Source: Chryseobacterium sp. JM1
GTDB taxonomy: Bacteria; Bacteroidota; Bacteroidia; Flavobacteriales; Weeksellaceae
Length of the DNA: 64,000 bases
NCBI RefSeq assembly: GCF_000737715.1
Contig: NZ_JPRN01000011.1
Location: 1-64,000, forward strand
Direction: 5' to 3'
Under the pieces are notes generated by a model. That model saw nothing but the letters and a program-made list of their open reading frames with translations, did not search any database and had not been told where the DNA came from. Positions 60,363 to 64,000 of the stretch are shown in pieces (position 1 is the first letter of the stretch; every line of letters begins with the position of its first letter). The position numbers and the translations under genes are program-made.

Positions 60363-61280
60363 ATGGCTTATATAGATTACTATAAAACTTTAGGCGTAGA
60401 TAAAAGCGCAACTCAGGATGATATCAAAAAAGCTTACCGAAAGCTGGCAAGAAAATTACATCCTGATCTCAATCCGGACGATAAAGAATCCGAAAAGAAA
60501 TTCAAGGAACTGAATGAAGCGAATGAAGTCCTCAGCAATCCCGAAAATCGGGCTAAGTACGACAAGTACGGTGAAAACTGGAAACATGGCGAAGAATATG
60601 AAAAAGCACAACAGCAGCAATGGCAATACCAGCAGCAGAACTATGGCGGTGGCGGAGGGTTTTCCGGTGCTGACTTCGGCGAAGGTGAAGATTTTTCAGA
60701 TTTTTTCCAGAGTATGTTTGGCGGAGCAGGTGGTGGCTTTGGGAAAAGCTCAAGAGGAAGTTCTTCCGGGAAATTCAAAGGACAGGACGTGAATGCTGAA
60801 CTGAATTTAAATTTAAAAGATGCTGCACAGACTCATCCGCAGACTTTTGAGATCAATGGTAAGAAGGTAAGAATTACGATTCCTGCAGGTGTGTACGATG
60901 GTCAGCAGATCAAACTGAAAGGTCACGGAAGTCCCGGATTTAATGGAGGCCCAAATGGAGATCTCTACATCACATTCAATATTCCGGTAGATCCCAATTT
61001 TGAAAGAGTCGGGGATGATCTGAAAACAAAAGTATCCATTGATCTGTATACTGCTCTTTTGGGAGGTGACGTAAAAGTGAATACACTGGACGGAAGTGTC
61101 AACCTTAAAGTAAAACCTGAAACGCAAAACGGAACAATGGTAAGACTGAAAGGAAAAGGTTTCCCGGTGTATAAAAAAGAAGGCCAGTCCGGAGATCTTT
61201 TCGTGACCTACGAGGTGAAACTGCCGACAGATCTTACGGACAAGCAGAAAGAACTTTTTGAACAACTTAAAAATTCCTAA
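60363..61280 (+). CDS. cbpA: J-domain co-chaperone, CbpA-like (no zinc finger)
   Basis: A 305-aa DnaJ-class protein that recruits and stimulates DnaK. The J domain occupies residues ~3-70 with the HPD motif in KLHPDLNPDD. A Gly/Phe-rich linker (GGGGGFSGADFGEGEDFSDF) follows, then the two DnaJ C-terminal substrate-binding barrels (VRITIPAGVYDGQQIKLKGHG; LLGGDVKVNTLDGSVNLKV). There is no CxxCxGxG zinc domain, which makes it CbpA type rather than DnaJ. The gene for a CbpM-like modulator starts 3 nt behind the stop. Confidence 0.92.
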   Translation: MAYIDYYKTLGVDKSATQDDIKKAYRKLARKLHPDLNPDDKESEKKFKELNEANEVLSNPENRAKYDKYGENWKHGEEYEKAQQQQWQYQQQNYGGGGGFSGADFGEGEDFSDFFQSMFGGAGGGFGKSSRGSSSGKFKGQDVNAELNLNLKDAAQTHPQTFEINGKKVRITIPAGVYDGQQIKLKGHGSPGFNGGPNGDLYITFNIPVDPNFERVGDDLKTKVSIDLYTALLGGDVKVNTLDGSVNLKVKPETQNGTMVRLKGKGFPVYKKEGQSGDLFVTYEVKLPTDLTDKQKELFEQLKNS

Positions 61281-61283
61281 GCC

Positions 61284-61586
61284 ATGAGTGAAAGAATATC
61301 GCGAGAAGAACTCGTAAAAATATACAATATAGAGATCACTTTTTTTGATGAACTGGTGGATATTGGTTTACTGAATATAGAAACAGAGAATGAAGTCCGG
61401 TATTTGTTATATGAAGATCTACCCGTTTTCGAAAGATTTACCAACTGGCATTACGATCTGGAAATCAATCTTCCGGGGTTGGAAGTTATTAGTGATATGC
61501 TCCGCAAAATGGAAGATTTAAAACGCAGAAACCGTGATCTGATGAATAAACTTTCTGCAATAAATGACCAATATGAAGATATTTAA
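61284..61586 (+). CDS. cbpM: CbpM-like chaperone modulator (MerR-type HTH)
   Basis: A 100-aa partner of CbpA. The N-terminal winged-helix part (RISREELVKIYNIEITFFDELVDIG) and the helix WHYDLEINLPGLEVISDMLRK, then a C-terminal coiled coil (MEDLKRRNRDLMNKL), match CbpM, which binds the J domain and inhibits the co-chaperone. The 3-nt spacing from cbpA indicates an operon. Confidence 0.88.
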   Translation: MSERISREELVKIYNIEITFFDELVDIGLLNIETENEVRYLLYEDLPVFERFTNWHYDLEINLPGLEVISDMLRKMEDLKRRNRDLMNKLSAINDQYEDI

Positions 61587-61588
61587 TT

Positions 61589-61596
61589 TAGTTTTG
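61589..61596 (+). promoter_or_regulatory. -7 box before the YcxB-like gene
   Basis: TAGTTTTG fits TAnnTTTG, 34 nt before the start codon; a clear -33 is lacking. Confidence 0.4.
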
Positions 61597-61630
61597 TACA
61601 TCTTTAAAACAAACTAAATATTTCTAAAAA

Positions 61631-62158
61631 ATGAATGGAGAGAAAGTCATTAAATTACATGTAAACAGAAAGGATTTTGAAGAAATTTATTTCAGCGGCA
61701 ATCAGGGAAGTTTATTTTTTTCACAGACGACCAAAGGAAAAACCGTTACCACGATAGTTGTAGGATTAATTCTATTGATTTTATTCTTTTTTAAAGATGA
61801 TTTAAGCAAAGAAAAATTTGGAATCCTATATTTTGTCAGCTTTTTATTTCTGCTGTGTACAGTGTATCTTTCTTTGAGCATCAATAAAGTTTCCCGCTGG
61901 AAAAAAGAAGTGAACAGATATTTAAAGTCTCTGGAGGATTCTGAAATGTATGAGATCAGATTTAATGATGAGATTTTTAACGTGAATCTCAATCATCAGG
62001 AGGAATTAAGTAAATGGGAAGATTTTAAGTATTTTGATGCCAACGATGAATTTATTTCATTAGAAGGAAAGTTCAATTATATGTTCCCAAAGAAATCCAT
62101 GAGCAAAGCAGATTATGATACGCTCAAACAGATAGCAAAGAGAAATATCAAACCATAA
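61631..62158 (+). CDS. YcxB-like membrane protein
   Basis: A 175-aa protein with two adjacent transmembrane helices (about residues 38-55 and 65-83) between a short N-terminal strand region and a C-terminal PH-like domain (YEIRFNDEIFNVNLNHQEELSKWEDFKYFDAN split by a turn, ending FNYMFPKKSMS). The tail pattern W-x-D/E-F ... F-P-K-K is that of YcxB-like proteins. Function unknown. It lies behind cbpM (44 bp) but has its own -7-like box. Confidence 0.75.
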   Translation: MNGEKVIKLHVNRKDFEEIYFSGNQGSLFFSQTTKGKTVTTIVVGLILLILFFFKDDLSKEKFGILYFVSFLFLLCTVYLSLSINKVSRWKKEVNRYLKSLEDSEMYEIRFNDEIFNVNLNHQEELSKWEDFKYFDANDEFISLEGKFNYMFPKKSMSKADYDTLKQIAKRNIKP

Positions 62159-62160
62159 AA

Positions 62161-62186
62161 AAAATCAGAGCAACTGCTCTGATTTT
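62161..62186. terminator. Bidirectional terminator between YcxB-like and cysteine synthase genes
   Basis: Perfect 11-bp inverted repeat AAAATCAGAGC / GCTCTGATTTT with a 4-nt loop between convergent genes. Confidence 0.85.
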
Positions 62187-62222
62187 CTATTGATATAAAA
62201 AGGATTTACTTCCTGTCTTTGA

Positions 62223-63206
62223 TTAATCTAACCAACCCATTTCCTTCATCCACTCATCATTGTAGACTTTTCCTACATATCTTGATCCGTGGTCATGGAA
62301 AAGGACTACGATCACATCATCTTTCGTAAACTGATCTTTCATCTGGATGAGCGAAGCAATTGCGCTTCCCGCAGAATATCCACAGAAAATCCCTTCTTCC
62401 TTAGCCAGTTTTCTTGCATAAACAGCACCGTCTTTATCCGTTACTTTTTCGAAATGATCAATAACAGACATATCATAGTTCTCAGGAATAATATCTTCCC
62501 CGATTCCTTCTGTAATGTAGGTATAAGCATGATCATAGTGAAGTTCACCCGTCTCATGGAATTCCTTCAGGATAGAACCGTAGGTATCAACACCTATTAC
62601 TTTAATATTTGGATTTTTCTCCTTAAAGAATGTTCCGCAACCGGTCACAGTACCTCCCGTTCCGGCACCTGCCACAAAATGGGTAAGCTTTCCTTCCGTT
62701 TGTTCCCAGATTTCAGGAGCTGTAGATTCGTAGTGAGCTGTTCTGTTGGATAAGTTGTCATATTGGTTCACATACCATCCGTTTTCTGTTTCTTTAGCCA
62801 GTCTTTTAGACACTGAGTAATAAGAACGCGGATCTGTAGGCTTCACATCGGTAGGGCAGACAATAACTTCCGCACCTACAGCACGAAGGATGTCACATTT
62901 CTCCTTAGACTGCTTGGAATTGGTTACAAAGATACATTTGTAGCCTTTGATGATGGCTGCAAGTGCCAGTCCCATTCCTGTATTTCCTGAAGTTCCCTCA
63001 ATAATGGTCCCTCCTGGCTTTAATCTGCCGTCTTTTTCGGCATCTTCTATCATTTTAAGAGCCATTCTGTCCTTTACGGAATTCCCTGGATTGAATGTTT
63101 CTACTTTTGCTAAAACTAATGCAGGAAAGTCTTCTCCTAATACTTTGTTAAGTTTTACAAGAGGTGTATTCCCTATCGTTTCAAGAATATTTTTTGCGTA
63201 TTTCAT
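62223..63206 (-). CDS. PLP-dependent cysteine synthase / cystathionine beta-synthase family enzyme
   Basis: A 327-aa fold-type II PLP enzyme. The Schiff-base Lys45 lies in NPGNSVKDRMAL, the substrate loop is EGTSGNTGMGLA, the phosphate loop GAGTGGTVTGCG, and GYSAGSAIAS contacts the pyridine. The IEDAEKDGRLKPGG and NQYDNLSNRTAHYESTAPEI segments are closer to the catalytic core of cystathionine beta-synthase than to CysK; the regulatory CBS domains are absent. It makes cysteine from O-acetylserine or cystathionine from serine and homocysteine; sequence alone does not decide. It is read on the minus strand, convergent with the YcxB-like gene. Confidence 0.92.
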   Translation of the reverse strand: MKYAKNILETIGNTPLVKLNKVLGEDFPALVLAKVETFNPGNSVKDRMALKMIEDAEKDGRLKPGGTIIEGTSGNTGMGLALAAIIKGYKCIFVTNSKQSKEKCDILRAVGAEVIVCPTDVKPTDPRSYYSVSKRLAKETENGWYVNQYDNLSNRTAHYESTAPEIWEQTEGKLTHFVAGAGTGGTVTGCGTFFKEKNPNIKVIGVDTYGSILKEFHETGELHYDHAYTYITEGIGEDIIPENYDMSVIDHFEKVTDKDGAVYARKLAKEEGIFCGYSAGSAIASLIQMKDQFTKDDVIVVLFHDHGSRYVGKVYNDEWMKEMGWLD

Positions 63207-63225
63207 AAATGTTTTATAAGCGGTG

Positions 63226-63233
63226 CAAAGATA
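63226..63233 (-). promoter_or_regulatory. -7 box of the cysteine synthase gene
   Basis: On the minus strand TATCTTTG matches TAnnTTTG, 19 nt before the start codon at 63206. Confidence 0.5.
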
Positions 63234-63336
63234 ATGCTTTAAAATTTAGCTGCGTAAATTAAAGATTATGATTTATAAAGTCAATGGACAACGGTTACTG
63301 GTGAATTTTATTAACGAAAGGCCTTTTAAATAGCAT

Positions 63337-63440
63337 TGTGAATGGTGAAAAGTCAATAGTGAATTTTTTCACGACAATAAAATTAATTACTGTCATTCAT
63401 CATTGACTATTCACAATTGACCATTGACAATTAGCCATTG
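63337..63440. repeat. Heptad-structured inverted repeat
   Basis: Left arm of 7-bp units GTGAATG, GTGAAAA, GTCAATA, GTGAATT; right arm in opposite orientation (CATTGAC, TATTCAC, AATTGAC, CATTGAC). It belongs to the family at 33990-34408 and 55096-55452 but lacks the TTGCTTCGCAA core. Confidence 0.75.
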
Positions 63441-64000
63441 CTAGTTATACTTAATCGCTTTCACCGGAGAAATCTTACTGATCAGGTAGCTCGGAATAAT
63501 CAGGGCCAGCCCCGAAATAATAAGAATTCCTACTGAAATAGAAATGATAGCTATCGGATTTAAATCTACCGGAACCGTGCTTACATAATAGTTTTCGGGA
63601 TTAAGTTTAATAATACCGAAGAATTTCTGAAGTAAAATAAGGCCAAGACCAATAGCGTTTCCGTACAGAAGTCCCGGAATCATAATGATCAGAGTATAGT
63701 TGATGAAAGTCGCTCTGATCTGTGAATTGCTTGCTCCCAAAGTCTTTAAAAGACCGATAGAATTGGTTCTTTCAATGATCAGAATCAGAAGAACCATGAT
63801 GATATTGATCACCACAACAATTAGCATGATAATGATAATCAAGGCGATATTGGTATCGAAAATACTGATCCAGTCGTTGATTTGCGGAAATTTATCTGTT
63901 GCTTTTTCGGCGTAATTTTTATAGCCGATCAGTTTTTCAATGTCCGGAAAATCTTTGTCGATATCATTGACGTTTTTAAAGAATATATCGATACCCCCTA
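63441..64000 (-). CDS. FtsX-like ABC transporter permease, 5' part outside the window
   Basis: The C-terminal 186 residues of a permease; the frame stays open to the window edge, so the start lies beyond 64000. It shows a periplasmic segment (DIDKDFPDIEKLIGYKNYAEK) followed by the FtsX core: three helices with the signature ERTNSIGLLKTLGASNSQIR between the first and second, and a C-terminal LIPSYLISKISPVKAIKYN. This layout fits LolC/LolE-like lipoprotein-releasing or MacB-type permeases. It ends 234 bp upstream of the cysteine synthase start, with a heptad repeat in between. Confidence 0.88.
   Translation of the reverse strand, partial: GGIDIFFKNVNDIDKDFPDIEKLIGYKNYAEKATDKFPQINDWISIFDTNIALIIIIMLIVVVINIIMVLLILIIERTNSIGLLKTLGASNSQIRATFINYTLIIMIPGLLYGNAIGLGLILLQKFFGIIKLNPENYYVSTVPVDLNPIAIISISVGILIISGLALIIPSYLISKISPVKAIKYN

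Noticed and set aside
1..64000. tRNA, rRNA or riboswitch genes
   Set aside because: Intergenic regions were read for cloverleaf arms, CCA-adjacent stems and known riboswitch cores; none was convincing, though small RNAs cannot be excluded without computation.

Overview
The window looks like chromosomal DNA of a Chryseobacterium-type bacterium (Weeksellaceae, Flavobacteriia). The evidence is a low-GC genome, genes that mostly lack Shine-Dalgarno sequences, promoters of the Bacteroidetes form TTTG-N17-23-TAnnTTTG, two proteins with type IX secretion (T9SS) sorting domains, a SusC/SusD pair, a Bacteroidetes-type TssD/VgrG type VI secretion set, and many lipoproteins with short Bacteroidetes-style lipoboxes. 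No rRNA, tRNA, CRISPR array or complete mobile element was found. A partial IS3-family transposase lies at the left edge and a partial FtsX-like permease at the right edge.

Layout. 1-2.9 kb: IS3 transposase remnant, cytidine deaminase, an old-yellow-enzyme reductase and a DUF2752 membrane protein. 3.0-16.0 kb: a type VI secretion (T6SSiii) effector island. hcp/tssD has its own promoter and terminator. It is followed by one tightly packed, same-strand run: vgrG, a 56-aa protein, a DUF2931 lipoprotein, a Tle1-like lipase, a small membrane protein, a LysM protein, a secreted unknown, a DUF4280 PAAR-like protein, an 887-aa OmpA-domain protein, an unknown 271-aa protein, a DUF3592-like membrane protein and a lipoprotein, closed by a strong bidirectional terminator. 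No sheath, baseplate, membrane-complex or ClpV gene is present, so this is a satellite cargo island that would use an apparatus encoded elsewhere. 16.1-19.0 kb: secreted endonuclease I (T9SS), a DUF4136 lipoprotein, a DUF5522 Cys-rich mini-protein and a small HEKIH-motif membrane protein. 19.0-27.1 kb: repeat-rich spacer, ACC-deaminase-family enzyme, peptidoglycan glucosaminidase, hemL, and two paralogous amidohydrolases (one exported, one not) flanking an AraC regulator. 27.3-33.2 kb: a lipoprotein and TonB-dependent receptor divergent from a PhoB/PhoR-like two-component pair. The shared intergenic region carries 11-bp-phased TTAAC-like repeats resembling Pho boxes. 33.3-46.3 kb: pRiA4b-like acidic protein, GH13 lipoprotein, GreA/B-like protein, M4 metalloprotease (T9SS), thyA, serine hydrolase, M1 aminopeptidase and HMG-CoA synthase. 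46.3-52.2 kb: secreted alpha/beta hydrolase divergent from an AT-rich SusC/SusD pair (mini polysaccharide-utilization-like locus). 52.2-57.3 kb: an AraC regulator divergent from an aldehyde dehydrogenase / alcohol dehydrogenase / DUF779 module, interrupted by a hairpin element and a 93-bp tandem repeat. 57.4-64 kb: dicarboxylate symporter, S8 protease lipoprotein, cbpA-cbpM, a YcxB-like protein, a PLP-dependent cysteine/cystathionine synthase and the permease fragment.

The most notable signals are (i) the cargo island with two putative effector/immunity modules, including an OmpA-domain effector candidate with no assigned toxic activity; (ii) the candidate Pho operator; and (iii) several families of intergenic repeats, many built on a 7-bp (heptad) rhythm, recurring across the window. 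All functions are inferred by reading; no searches or computations were run.
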